NCBI RefSeq assembly: GCF_949628265.1
Contig: NC_088789.1
Location: forward strand, 62,001-126,000
DNA: 64,000 bases
Origin: Cloeon dipterum
Lineage: Eukaryota > Arthropoda > Insecta > Ephemeroptera > Baetidae
Direction: 5' to 3'
The notes beneath the pieces were generated by a model. It did no database searches. It was given only the letters and a program-made list of their open reading frames with translations, and was not told the DNA's origin. Of this stretch, positions 13,443 through 25,449 are shown in pieces (the first letter of the stretch is position 1; the number at the start of each line of letters is the position of its first letter). The translations under genes were made by a program, and so were the position numbers.

Positions 13443-13555
13443 AAAATGTAACTGAAAATAGCTTTTGGTAATCTAACTGAGCGTTGGGCTTATCAACCGG
13501 AGTGGCGGAGCAATGCGTAACACGTCCGATCGCCCCTCGCGCTCAAGCCAGACTG

Positions 13556-15180
13556 AGTTGATTTTCACCATTTTGGAAAGTTGGTTGAATTCCGACTGTG
13601 GCTGCATATTCGGACTTCGCAATGACCCTAGAACATTTTTTACCCAACTTCAGTATCCCCCCGCTTACCACCCCTCGATGCAGTGTCAAAACGGGATCAT
13701 GTGCTGTATCCACCATAAGCATCCTCCTAAAGTTGAATTTCACCATTTTGGAAAGTTGGTTGAATAACGACTATGGCTGCATATTCGGACATCGCAATGT
13801 TCCTAGAACATATTTCACCCATCCCCGGTCTCCCCCCGCTTACCTCCCCTCGATTAACCTTTAAAACGTTAACATGTGCTATATCCACCATAAGCATTCT
13901 CCCAAAGTTGAATTTCAGCATTTTGGAAAGTTGGTTGAATGCTGACTCTGGCTGCATATTCGGACATCGCAATGACCCTAGAACATATTTCACCCAACCC
14001 CGGTCTCCCCCCGCTTACTTCCCCTCGATTAACCTTCAAAACGTTAACATGTGCTATATCCACCACATTCTCCCAAAGTTGAATTTCAGCATTTTGGAAA
14101 GTTGGTAGAATGCCGACTCTGGCTGCATGTTCGGACATCACAATGACCCTAGAACTTTTTTCACCCAACTCAAGTCTCCCCCCGCTTACCTCCCCTCGAT
14201 GAACTTTCAAAACGTTAACATGTGCTATATCCAAAATAAGCATTCTCCCAAAGTTGAATTTCACCATTTTGGAAAGTTGGTAGAATTCCGACTCTGGCTG
14301 CATATTCGGACTTCGCAATGACCCTAGAACTTTTTTCACCCAACTCCAGTCTCCCCCGGCTTAACTCCCCTCGAAGCAGCGTCAAAACGGGAACATGTGC
14401 TATATCTACCATAAGCATTCTCCCAAAGTTGAATTTCACCATTTTGGAAAGTTGGTTGAATGCCGACTCTGGCTGCATATTATTAGGACATCACAATGAC
14501 CCTAGAACGTTTTTACCCAACTCCAGTCTCCCCCCGCTTACCTCCCCTCGATGCAGCGTCCAAACGGGATCATGTGCTAAAACCACTATAAGCATTCCCC
14601 CAAAGTTGAATTTCACCATTTTGGAAAGTTGGTTGAATGCCGACTCTGGCTAGATATTCGGACTTCACAAAGACCCTAGAACATATTTCACCCAACCCCA
14701 GTCTCCTCCCGCTTACCTCCCCTCGATGCAGCGTCCAAACGGGATCATGTGGTTAAACCACTATAAGCATTCCCCCAAAGTTGATTTTCACCATTTTTGA
14801 AAGTTGGTTGAATGCCGACTCTGGCTTCTTATTCGGACCATTTCATTTTTTTACGGTGCTGTGAGGGGAGGAAATCTGGGAATGAATCGGGTTTGTTGCA
14901 TTATGTTCGAGGATTATTTCGAAGTCCGAATATGCAGCTAGAGTTTGATTTCAAATACCTTTCAAAAATGATGAAATTCAACTTTGGGGCAAAGTTTATA
15001 GTGGTTTAAGCACATGATCCCGTTTTGACGCTGCATCGAGGGGAGGTAAGCGGGAGAAGACCGGGGTTGGGTAAAATATATTCAAGGGTCTTCGCGAAGT
15101 CCGAATATGCAGCCAGAGTCGAGGTTCAACGAACTTTTCAAAACGGTGATATTCTACTTTTGGGCAATGCTCATGTTTGG
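13556..15180. repeat. Distal satellite block with an orientation switch
   Basis: The 175-bp monomers continue. The block 14280-14760 nearly duplicates 4585-5065, at an offset of 9695 bp. From about 14840 to 15180 the monomers are inverted: AGTCCGAATATGCAGC replaces GCTGCATATTCGGACT. The inverted part is more diverged, as expected at the edge of an array. Confidence 0.9.
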
Positions 15181-15224
15181 AAAAGCACTTGTTTATGTTT
15201 TCAGATCACCCCCTAATTCCATTG

Positions 15225-16440
15225 CGTTGCGGTAGCGGCTAATGACTGTAACTACACTTGGTAGCGAGCGGCGAATGACTGGTAATTCAAATACCTCGGC
15301 GTTTTTTACCTTTATTTACATCGATACCGATTTTACAGGAGAGACTTAAAACGAGTTTATTAAATTTGCGTTATGAGTTGGTAGAATCGATATCGATATT
15401 TAAAATCTGCATTATCGTGAAGCTATTTTCATACCGTCACACCATAAGAAATCTTCGTCTCACTAATTTATTTTATAGCCAAAACTTGACCCTGAAGGTG
15501 GTATTAAACATTTGAGTTTGATTACCAAGTGATTATGCTGCCTTAAGACATTGATTTGTGCAAATAATTAAAGATACAGTTATGCAATTTGATATTTATT
15601 ATGGTTATTATCGTAATTATGTGATAATTTGACAAATATTAGCAAAAATACATACCATACACGCATACATAAAATTTGATTTTTGCCAACATTGTCATCG
15701 CTAAATCTCGGGGTTCAAAGTGTCAGAAATGCAAAAACGGCACACCGTTCGACTCGTCTAGAGCTTAGAATACGAGATTTAGGGATGACTATGTCGGCAA
15801 AGATCAAGTTTAACGTTATATTATGAGCGCGTGCATAAATTTTTGCTAACATTGCCACCGCCAAATCTTGCGTTCTAATTATAAAAAAATGTAAAAACTG
15901 CACACCGTTCGACTCATCTCAATTTCCTATAGATAGCCAATGCAATTTAGGGTAGTATTTTTTTAATTTAAGAGACTTGTTTTGTAGAGAAAAAGTGTCT
16001 GAAAGTGCTAAGCAACGCGATTTTTATCTTATCTGTAGTGCACAGGGTGGAAGGGGGATGAGGGTTGATCACCTTCCAAACCCTTCGGCTATCTAGGGAA
16101 GGTTAGACGAGTTGAACGGTGTGCTGTTCTTGTAATTCTGATGTCTTAAACCCGAGATTTGGCGATGACAATGTCGGCGATTATTGAGTTTTGATTTCTG
16201 CGATTGCTGCATGTATTGTCATCGCATACACTAGATGGCATAAAAATCACGCTTCTAACCATCATAATGGTGTAAAATTTTGTCCTGGTGTAGATCATTG
16301 TAAAAAAAAACAAAAGACGCACGAAACCGTGTTTGGTAACGAAGTGCAGTTAAAGGTAAAAAACGCCGAGGTATTTGAATTACCAGTCATTCGCCGCTCG
16401 CTACCAAGTGTAGTTACAGTCATTAGCCGCTACCACAACG
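15225..16440. mobile_element. TIR element, 1216 bp, with ~90-bp near-perfect inverted termini
   Basis: Bases 15225-15314 and 16351-16440 are inverted repeats with a single mismatch; the ends read CGTTGYGGTAGCGGC. ATTG flanks both sides (15221-15224 and 16441-16444) as a likely 4-bp target duplication. The interior has no transposase ORF. It contains arms of dispersed foldback family Z near 15700, 15850 and 16090. The superfamily is not recognised; a 4-bp duplication occurs in few groups. Confidence 0.85.
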
Positions 16441-16449
16441 ATTGGCTGT

Positions 16450-16550
16450 TTAGGAGAGGTTGATACGAGTCGAATTTCTTCCAATTTTTTCCGTTCTGAC
16501 TCTGACTGTCAGATCCCGTCGAGATTGAGCGATGGCAATCCCACTATATA
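16450..16550 (-). repeat. Family Z foldback arm, left flank of the GC-rich island
   Basis: A diverged copy of the family Z arm in reverse orientation: GAGGTTGATACGAGTCG, then GAGATTGAGCGATGGCAA. The opposite orientation appears at 18740-18830, so inverted copies bracket the GC-rich block. Confidence 0.55.
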
Positions 16551-16589
16551 TTAAAAAAACAATGAAATCTTGAAAATCGAACTCGGGAT

Positions 16590-17675
16590 GACGACGGGGC
16601 GAGGTCGGGGAGGTCGCGGCGAGCCTTTTCTGGAATGGGCGCGGGGGCGCCGGACGCCCCCCAGGGGGCGGAAACCGCCCCCGAAGAAACTTTCGTCTAA
16701 CGATCGGGCCGAAATTCGGGGGATACGTTCGGCGGCCGCCCCGGAGGCCGCCGCGCGGGCGCGTTCGCCCCGCAAAAGTCGCGGGGGCGCCGGACGCCCC
16801 CCGGGGGGCGAAAACCGCCCCCGAACGAACTTTCGTCTAACGATCCGGCCGTGATTCGGCACGCGGGTCCGGGGCGCGCCCCGGAGGCCGCCGCGCGGGC
16901 GCGTTCGCCCCGCAAAAGTCCGCGGGGCGCCCGGGAGCCCCGCGAAGGAGGCGCACCCGCGGGGCGGGTCGTCGGATCGGCGCGAGATTCGCGGGGGCGA
17001 CGGAGTCGGCCGAGGCGAGCCGGACGAGCACGGGGACCCGGGGTCGCCGGGCGCGGGAAGGGGGCGCGGCGGGGCCCCGAAGTCGCCGCTCCCGGGGGCG
17101 GCCGCGGAACGGCCGCGCCGATCGGGCCGCGATTCGGCGGGCGGCACCGGCGCCGACCCGGGAGGCCGCCGCGCGGGCGCGTTCGCCCCGCAACAGTCCG
17201 CGGGGCGCCCGGGAGCCCCGCGAACGAGGGGCGCCCGCGGGGAGGGTCGTCGGATCGAGGCGAGATTCGCGAGGGCGACGGAGGCGGCCGAGGCGAGCCG
17301 GACGAGCATAGGAACCCGGGGTCGCCGGGTGCGGCAAAGGGGCGCGGCGGGGCCCCGAAGTCGGCGCTCCCGGGGGTGGCCGCGGAACGGCCACGCCGAT
17401 CGGGCCGAAGTTCGCGTGGGCCGTAGCGCGGGGGTCGTGGAGTCGGGCGCCGTCGTCGCGGGAGCCCGGCGTCGTCCGAGGGGCGCTCGGGAGCCCCGCG
17501 AACGAGGGGCACCCACGGGGCGGGTCGCCGGATCGAGGCGAGATTCGCGAAGGCGCGGGAGGCGGCCGAGGCGAGCACGGAGAACCGGAGTCGGAAATTG
17601 CGGGAAAGGGGCGCGGCGGGGCCCCGAAGTCGCCGCTCCCGGGGGTGGCTTCGGGAACGGCCGCGCCGATAGGGT
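16590..17675. repeat. Extremely GC-rich minisatellite, ~280-bp unit
   Basis: The phrase GTCG(T/C)CGGATCG, followed by GGCGAGATTCGCG, recurs at 16968, 17247 and 17527. GGCCCCGAAGTCGCCGCTCC-type phrases recur near 17073, 17353 and 17621. CGCGCGGGCGCGTTCGCCCC recurs at 16753, 16892 and 17173. The unit is therefore about 280 bp, with shorter sub-duplications at the left end. The block stands out sharply from the AT-rich surroundings. Long open frames on both strands (up to 400 codons, rich in R, P, A and G) follow from base composition and are not called as genes. Confidence 0.9.
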
Positions 17676-18645
17676 TGCCATAACCCCAGAGTTTGCCAAT
17701 AAGTTTTGTCTGGCACCCGAGTCGGGCGGCCGCATCCTCGTAGCTACCCCCAACTGGAGTCAGTTGCCCCCCTAGGGTTGCCACTCTCCCATCAGACGCC
17801 TAACACTTAAGTCTGCCACGCCTCCTAGGGTTGCCACATGTCATAGAGGTTGCCAAAACTCAATGTGGCCGCCAACCCTAGGGTTGCCACACGCCGTAGA
17901 GACTGCCTGAACTCAAGGCGGCCGACCACTATAGGGTTGCCACACGCTGTAGGGACTCCCAAAAATCAAGGCGGCCGCCCACCCTAGGGTTGCCACTCTC
18001 CCGTCAGACGCCTAACACTTAAGTCTTCCACGCCTCTTAGGGTTGCCAGACAACATCGGGACGACCAAAACTAAAGGCGGTCGCGTACTCTAGCGTTGCC
18101 AGACACCACAGGACCGGCCACAACTTAAGTCGGCCGCGCTTCATAGGGTTGCCACACGCTATAGTGACGGCCAAACTCAATGCGGCAAAGACTCCTAGGG
18201 TTGCCACACGCCATAGGGACGGCCCAAACCCCAAGCAGCCGTGAACCCTAGGGTTGCCACACGCCGTAGAGACTGCCCGAACTCAAGGCGGCCGACCACT
18301 CTAGGGTTGCCAGACACCACACGACCGGCCCCAACTTTAGTCAGCCGCCCTTCCTAGGGTTGCCGCACGCCGTAGTGACGGCAAAAACTCAAGGCGGCCG
18401 CGCACTCTAGGGTTGCCAGACACCACACGGCCGGACCCAACTTAAGTCGGCCGCGCTCCCAAAGATTGCCGCACGCCACGGGGACCACTCGAAGTCGAGG
18501 CGGCCGCGCACCCTAGGGTTGCCACCTGTCACGGGGACGCCCCGAACTCGAGGTGGCCTCGCTCCCTAGGGTTGCCGCACGTCACGGGGACGCCCGCAAC
18601 TCGAGGCGGCCGTGCACCCCGGAGTTGCCGGGGGGCGAATCCTCG
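17676..18645. repeat. 53-bp minisatellite, about 18 copies
   Basis: TAGGGTTGCC recurs at 17774, 17826, 17880, 17932 and 17985 and onward to about 18570. Each unit continues with ACACGCCGTAGGGACGGC and a GGCGGCCGC core before the next TAGGGTTGCC. Many copies have a CGGCCG or NotI-like core. It abuts the 280-bp array but has a different unit. It is not the insect telomere repeat TTAGG. Confidence 0.92.
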
Positions 18646-18739
18646 GTCGCGCGGAAAAAGTCGAGACGTATAGGGGGGGTTTAATTACCATATTCTAGTT
18701 GTAGCAAAAATAAAAATTCTTTTTTTCACAATATTGAAA

Positions 18740-19130
18740 TCATTAAATCTTGAGTTCTAATTTTAAGAATTGCAAATCTGCACACCACGCGACTCATCTC
18801 AATCTCCTCTAGATAACCAATTGATTTTTGGCGGTGCTCTACCCTCCACTCCCTTCCACCCCGTGCATTGAAATAGCGAAAAAAATCGTGTTGGTATGTT
18901 TTTTCGGCAATTTTATTATCTGATTACCAATCCCTTAAATTAATAAAAAGCAACTACCCCTTTTTAGAATTTTATACCCTGGAATGTTAAAATTTGAAAT
19001 CTTATCAGCGCAAAAAATCCTTCGCATCATTATTTATATTTACTCAAAGAAAAATTAAAATTAAGGCAAAAAATTCACCCCCCAAACCTCTTGGTTATCT
19101 AGAGGAGGTTGAGACGTTTAGAAATAGTCT
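18740..19130. repeat. Family Z foldback element
   Basis: The left arm at about 18740-18830 reads AAATCTTGAGTTCTAA, then CTGCACACC, then CTCCTCTAGATAACCAA. The right arm is its inverse near 19085-19115 (TTGGTTATCTAGAGGAGGTT). Roughly 250 bp lie between. No coding capacity. Related copies are inside the TIR elements at 15225-16440 and 42111-43479. Confidence 0.65.
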
Positions 19131-19278
19131 TACTACTTCTAAAAATAACATCCGTTGTGATCATTGTTTATTTTAATTTCAGCTCAAAATTCTCAAATTT
19201 TCTTTTTTTTCTATAAATATTTTCATGTTTCCTCTCATGCTACAATTGATTGTGTGCCGGCCGGCTGGGTGTGCTCTG

Positions 19279-19970
19279 ATTATTATTATTATTATTATTA
19301 TATTCTTTATTGTCTTTCGGCAAGGTCATACATCAGATTTTGTTACAATTCTAAATATATGCCCCCCAATTGCAATGCACACACAAATTACACACAAAAA
19401 TCATAAATTTTTAACAAATTCCAAGAATTCAACAGAATCGTAAAATTTCTTCAAGTGAAGAAATTCATTCAAAGCAACAACAAACTTTTCGTATCGCGGC
19501 TCATGCCGTAACGAAACTGGCAAAGCATTGTACAACATTGCAGCACTTGAAAATGGATTTTGCTGCGAAATCAATAATTTCTGAGGAGCAATATATATAC
19601 AATTCAGGTGCGCGGCGCGTTCCATGCCCATGCACGTCCCTGGTCTTTTTAAAGTAGGCGGGGTATTTTTTAACAAATTTACATGCCTCGAACAAATAAA
19701 TTGAAAACACTGGAAGCAGGTTGTACCGCTCAAAAAGTGGTCTCGCAGAACACAGCGGCGTCAAACCCTTCCAGTACCTCTCGCCCGCCATGGCACGAAT
19801 CAGCCGCTTCTGGGCCACGAAAACAGTCCGCAGCGCCCCATCGCTTGCTCCCCAGATCACAATACCATATGACATAATCGAATTCGCATGAGCATAATAA
19901 ACATTTAACAAACTTTTTTCATCGACATTCCCCTTCAGGCCATTTAACATCGTCACCGTTGTGGACGTGT
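19279..19970 (-). mobile_element. LINE family C, 5'-truncated 3' fragment
   Basis: The minus strand encodes the C-terminal half of a LINE RT (VYYAHANSIMSYGIVIWGAS, AQKRLIRAMAGERYW). A frameshift near 19700 separates it from a tail with AAMLYNALPVSLRHEPRY. The 3' end is a (TAA)n tract at 19279-19302, next to a GACCTTGCCGAAAGACAATAAAG-type 3' UTR. The catalytic RT core is missing. Confidence 0.85.
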
Positions 19971-21050
19971 GTGCGGGAATTCTCTTTCACTATTTGGCTG
20001 GGAATTCGAGTCGAATCCACAAGTTAGTCGCAAAGCAAAACGGCAAGTTGCAAATGCAATTACGGCCCGGCGGCAGTGGCAATGTAGGTAGGCGGCAACT
20101 TTCATGGCGTACGCTGACCCGTTGCTCAAACAATTATTACTCGCGTCTCAACTGTCTCAAGCCGCCGCTCGTTAAATATTGGACTATCCACCAACACGGG
20201 CATTTCGCTTTGATAAACGGACCGCGTGTTCGATATGACGAGAGAAAACTTTTAATTAATTCTGAATGCAGTTGGCTCAATTAATTGCAGTCCGTTTCTC
20301 ACGATTTTCCTCTCGGCTTGAAAATTAAAGCACCCCCGGGGCCGGGTGACGATCCCGTTTGGTTCCCGCCGGTCAGAATTCAAAATGGCGACAAAAAAAT
20401 TGAGGCCAATCAGGAGACAGTCCAGCGGCCAATCTGAAGCGTCGAAAAAGAGGCGTGCCGACCTAATAATTTCATTCCCGCGTATTTTGTTGTTCGGCGC
20501 TGGATGGAAAATTCGATTGCGGAAATATTGTCTCGGTCTTTTAGGATAGGATTAGTCCAGAATTTCCTGGTTTTATTTTTTGTGTGGGCATAGACATCTC
20601 AATTAAAATATATATTTAACTCGGCAAAACCAGTTCAATAAGAAAATGTGTATAAAATAATTGACTTAACAAAATTAAAAGATCTAGATTAAACTATGCC
20701 TATTTATGCTCTCTAAAGTGTACGTGCACACAGCACTTCTAAATTTAGACTTAGTTTTGAGTTCACTTGATAAGTATTTCCAATCTTATCGTCCTCGGTT
20801 TCGGTTTTGGCAGTGCAAAGACTGTTAAGATAAACGCAATTATAATTAAACAGACGTTCAAGCCCCACTTGTACAAACAGCATCGACGAGAGGAGTGCAC
20901 TCACTATCCTTTCTTGACAATTCGCGTGGCAGAGAGATAAGCGCGTGCTTAAAGCTCCTTTTCAAGGGGTGCCTCTCCAATATTTGAAACTCGGCGGCGG
21001 CAGGGAATTAATCTAATCTTTTGTGAACTTTGGTAGGACCCATAGTACCT
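19971..21050. other. Unique DNA upstream of ACBP, no gene recognised
   Basis: I see no convincing coding exon. A 67-codon frame at 20346-20549 has an ATG in a fair context but no domain or splice partner. The proximal 100-200 bp are probably ACBP promoter. Confidence 0.4.
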
Positions 21051-21059
21051 ACCGGCGTC

Positions 21060-21066
21060 TATATAA
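21060..21066 (+). promoter_or_regulatory. TATA box of the ACBP gene
   Basis: TATATAA lies 73 bp upstream of the ACBP start codon, which puts transcription start near 21090 and leaves a short 5' UTR. No other TATA-like motif is as well placed. Confidence 0.65.
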
Positions 21067-21138
21067 CAGAAATGGTCGCTCCCCGCTTTCCATTCTTTAT
21101 TGGTCACCCCCAGTGCATCAAACGAATCGCATCTAACC

Positions 21139-22274
<1,136 letters not shown>

Positions 22275-22359
22275 TTAAATCAAATCAAAATTGTGTACAT
22301 TCCGATGTGAAACCTTCTCAAAATAAATTGTATTTACACTTTCTGTGAAAGTTTCACTA

Positions 22360-22365
22360 AATAAA
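22360..22365 (+). terminator. Distal polyadenylation signal of ACBP
   Basis: AATAAA lies 86 bp after the stop codon. A second, proximal AATAAA is at 22322-22327. Either could serve. Confidence 0.5.
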
Positions 22366-22869
22366 GATCTTAATTCAGTCCAAAATCGGCCGTGGAAAAA
22401 ACTTAACATGTTTTCATTTCATTATGACACTAAAATAACAACGACCAAGCTTTGAATAAATTAAAATAAATGTCAGCTGAAAGGTTTTTGGAAAGAATTT
22501 GATAAAGCTGTTTCTTTATTTATTTTCCTTCTTGAATTTTTAAGAGTTTCAATGCTATCTGTTAAGTGGATTTATCTGAAACTCATTTAGGTATATTGCT
22601 AGGGTTTTTCATCGATAACTCGAGTGATTACTAGTGCTTTCAAGTGGAAAGTCCTATAAATTAATAATTTCGGGAGCATATTTTTGAGCAACGTCCGATT
22701 TGTCCAAGATTATAATCACAGCTAGCTGGGCTTTGAACTGCACTGATAAGAATGATAAGATACAATCTTTTCAAATAATTACCTTGGCACACCAAGATGT
22801 ATTTTACTACTCTTAATCAGTTTAAATCGTCAGAGACCACACTATTCGAGATATTAATTATTGAGCATG
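22366..22869. other. Intergenic, nothing recognised
   Basis: AT-rich sequence downstream of ACBP with no reading frame, tandem repeat or inverted repeat that I can support. Confidence 0.5.
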
Positions 22870-23640
22870 TCTTCATTTTCTTTTGGCGAGGTCATATGTA
22901 CATCAGATATGGTTACATTTATATTACCCCCCAATTGCAACGCAAAAAAACTCAAATCATAAATTTTCTGACAAATAATGCCACAAATTCACCTATATCA
23001 TAAAATTTCCTCTGGTATAGAAATTCTTTTAAAGCCGATGCAAATTGCTCGTATCGCGGCTCAAGCCACAGCGAAACTGCATTGTACAAATTTGAAGGAC
23101 TTGAAAATCGATTTTGCTGCGATTTATATCATCAATGTCTGAGATGCATTATACAAGTCAGGCAAGGCATGCGACGCGTGCTGTGCCCATGCACGTCCCT
23201 AGTGTTTTTTAAGTAGGTGTGGTATTTTTCAACATCTTTTTACAAGTCTCGAACAAGCAAATCGAAAACACACTGGAAGCGGGTTATACCGCTCAAAAAG
23301 TGGTCTCGCAGAACACAGCGGAGCGTCAACCCCGTTCCAGTACCTCTCGCCCGCCAGGGCACGAACCAACCGCTTCTGGGCAATGAACACGGACCGCAGC
23401 GCTCCATCGCTTGAACCCCCCAGATCACAATGCCATGTATCGACATAATTGAATAAGCATGAGCGTAATATACACTTAACAAACTTTTACATCAATATTC
23501 CCCTTTAGACCATTCAACATTGTCACCGTTGTGTGCATGCGGCCACTAACGTGAGCTATTGCGCGTGAGCATCCCACTTGCAGTCTTGTCGCACGTGGAG
23601 CCCCAAAAATTTGGCTTGGTCTCTGCACACTGAATTGTTT
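22870..23640 (-). mobile_element. LINE family C fragment, degraded
   Basis: Same structure as the copy at 19279-19970: a GGCGAGGTCATATG-type 3' UTR, the RT tail, then VYYAHAYSIMSIHGIVIWG near 23470 in reverse. Several indels. It extends about 70 bp further 5' than the first copy. Confidence 0.8.
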
Positions 23641-23799
23641 GGCCAGCGAGGTCTATTTGAGGGGACTCGTTCTGTTTTTGACCTCGGAACTGCACAAGCG
23701 AGAACAAAGAAAGTCAAATTAAGAACAAAATTTGAATTTTCAGAATTTCGATTTTACATTATTTTTATATTTATAACCTATAAGGCTCCCACCCCTTAA

Positions 23800-24060
23800 G
23801 GCCCTGGAAAATTACTTTGAAAATTTCGACTCTTTCAAAAAATCGGCCGAAAAAGTGTCCGATTTCAGAAAACTGTACACGAGCGGACGCACCATGCCGA
23901 CGGGCATCGAATGGTACCAAAATCAATGGCACCGCCCCACAGCAGGGCTCCGAAAACAAAAGCTTGAAATTACACGTTTTTTAGTCTTTAAATACATATT
24001 AATAACTCGGCTGCTATGGGTCGTACTGTAAAATCCAATGTTTATCAGACTCCCCGTTAA
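23800..24060. repeat. Dispersed repeat family X, partial copy
   Basis: Shares AAAAAATCGG, a CACACGAGCGGACG-like core, ATCGAATGGTACC and a TTAATAACTCGGCTGC-type tail with copies at 30760-30990 and 31060-31190. No coding capacity seen. Confidence 0.55.
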
Positions 24061-24194
24061 ATTTTAAGTCAATTCAATAATTACTTTATTCATTAAGTCG
24101 AAATATTTCCAGGTGACTTTTGAATTGTCGTCAGGAATAGTTATAATACATAATTTAATTCGCACTCACTTCCAGTCACACAACAAATACTCAT

Positions 24195-25305
24195 TCATTT
24201 CACGGAAATGGTCATGTTTTTCGACGAGAAAAAATTATTCCGAACTGCCAGCGCGGATTTAGGGCGAAGAGAAGCTGCACAACACTCCTCACAGGTACCA
24301 TCGAGGACTGGACAGCAACACTCGATGAGAAAAGCGGCGAGCACATCCATGTGGCGTTTTTGGATTGGAAAAAGGCCTTTGACAAAGTGAATCACATGAG
24401 GCTCATATCAAAACTTGACCACTATATCGCGTCCAAGGGCGGCTGCTCAGATGGCTCGAAAATTTTCTTACCGGCCGAACGCAATTTGTACATTATAGAG
24501 GCGCACGCTCCGAGCCAACGGAAGTCAAATCGGGCGTGGTGCAGGGCAGCGTTCTGGGCCCGCTTTTGTTCAATGTGTTTGTCGAGGGAAAGCGGCGCAG
24601 CGGCTCAGCTTTGCAGCGCGCAATTTGCGGGGATGCACGCCACGCGTGAAAAGAATCGCCTACTTAACAATGGTGAAGCCTGTGATGACCTTCGGACTTC
24701 CACCATGGCACCCGACGACGCAGGATAACATCAACAAATTAAGCAGAGTGCAAAATAGGGCGATGCACTTTGCTTATGGGAAAATCCTGCCAGAGCCTAG
24801 GTTGCAAAACGTGATGCCTTTTGATATGCATCTACGGCACACCGATCTCGTATTTTTCCAAAGGTGCCAAAGCGGCCAGACAGACTTCGACGCGAGAGCA
24901 AGAATCATTCAGGGGCGCGTCCTGCGAGGCGACAGCGCTGCACATCCGCGCCTCCAGCCGCCCCCGGCGAGAACAGCTTTCGGCCGAAGCGCCTTTTCTT
25001 ACAGGGTATGCAAGCCCTGGAACGACATGCCACCGATTTTGAAAGACTGCGACAGTGCGACGCATCAAAATTTCCGTACCTTTGCGAGCAGTTTTTCGGT
25101 GCAATTTTTAAAGTGTTCGTGAATGTGATTTTAATCATTAAATATTCAACGGCATGTGACAACGTCGAAATAATTTTTTGTTTTGCGCGTTTATGCAGAT
25201 CCTGCTTGTCATTTTTTGCCTTTGTTCATGTAATTTAATTATTGCTTTAATTGTACGAAATGTTATGAGTCATGAACAATAAACAACAAATGAAATAATA
25301 AAACA
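24195..25305 (+). mobile_element. LINE family A copy with internal deletion
   Basis: Encodes LDWKKAFDKVNHMRLISKL (RT motif A). A frameshifted SGVVQGSVLGPLLFNVF-like block near 24530-24580 follows. The sequence then jumps directly to the C-terminal region (RIAYLTMVKPVMTFG, ARTAFGRSAFSYRV, PWNDMPPILKD). The YADD block is missing, which implies a deletion of a few hundred bp. The 3' end near 25280 has CAATAAACAACAAATG. Confidence 0.85.
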
Positions 25306-25449
25306 TATGTTCCTTTAATATACTTTTCATCACTTTCACAAAGTCTTGATAATAATAATCCAATTTGTCCAGGCGCCGTTTCCCGACTTGGCCTCTTTTG
25401 TAGGCACGTTGGGTTATGTGTATCACTGTTAAACCAGAATAAATCCAAG

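Larger units (their letters stand above)
9247..13555 (-). mobile_element. Near full-length but decayed LINE (family B) inserted in satellite
   Basis: About 4.3 kb on the minus strand, in the order ORF1 (13442 to 12379), endonuclease plus RT (about 12260 to 10090), then RT C-terminus and 3' UTR ending near 9247 in an A-rich tail. Satellite resumes on both sides with AGTT shared (9243-9246 and 13556-13559). Several frameshifts and stops make it non-autonomous. A 5'-truncated relative on the plus strand sits in a TRIM9 intron at 45936-46553. PHD plus FP-domain ORF1, APE-type endonuclease and a FADD-type RT together suggest the CR1/Jockey group. Confidence 0.9.

Noticed and set aside
1..15180. 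Tandem repeats as a CRISPR array
   Set aside because: There are no unique spacers between short identical repeats, and the DNA is clearly eukaryotic.
16551..17784. Long R/P/A/G-rich open frames up to 400 codons on both strands
   Set aside because: Very high GC removes stop codons from all frames. The translations follow the 280-bp repeat and overlap on both strands.
17676..18645. TAGGGTT units as telomere-like DNA
   Set aside because: The period is 53 bp and the motif occurs once per unit. Insect telomeres are usually TTAGG tandem repeats.
20346..20549. 67-codon frame with a fair start context upstream of ACBP
   Set aside because: No domain, no splice partner and no conserved composition; it may be chance.
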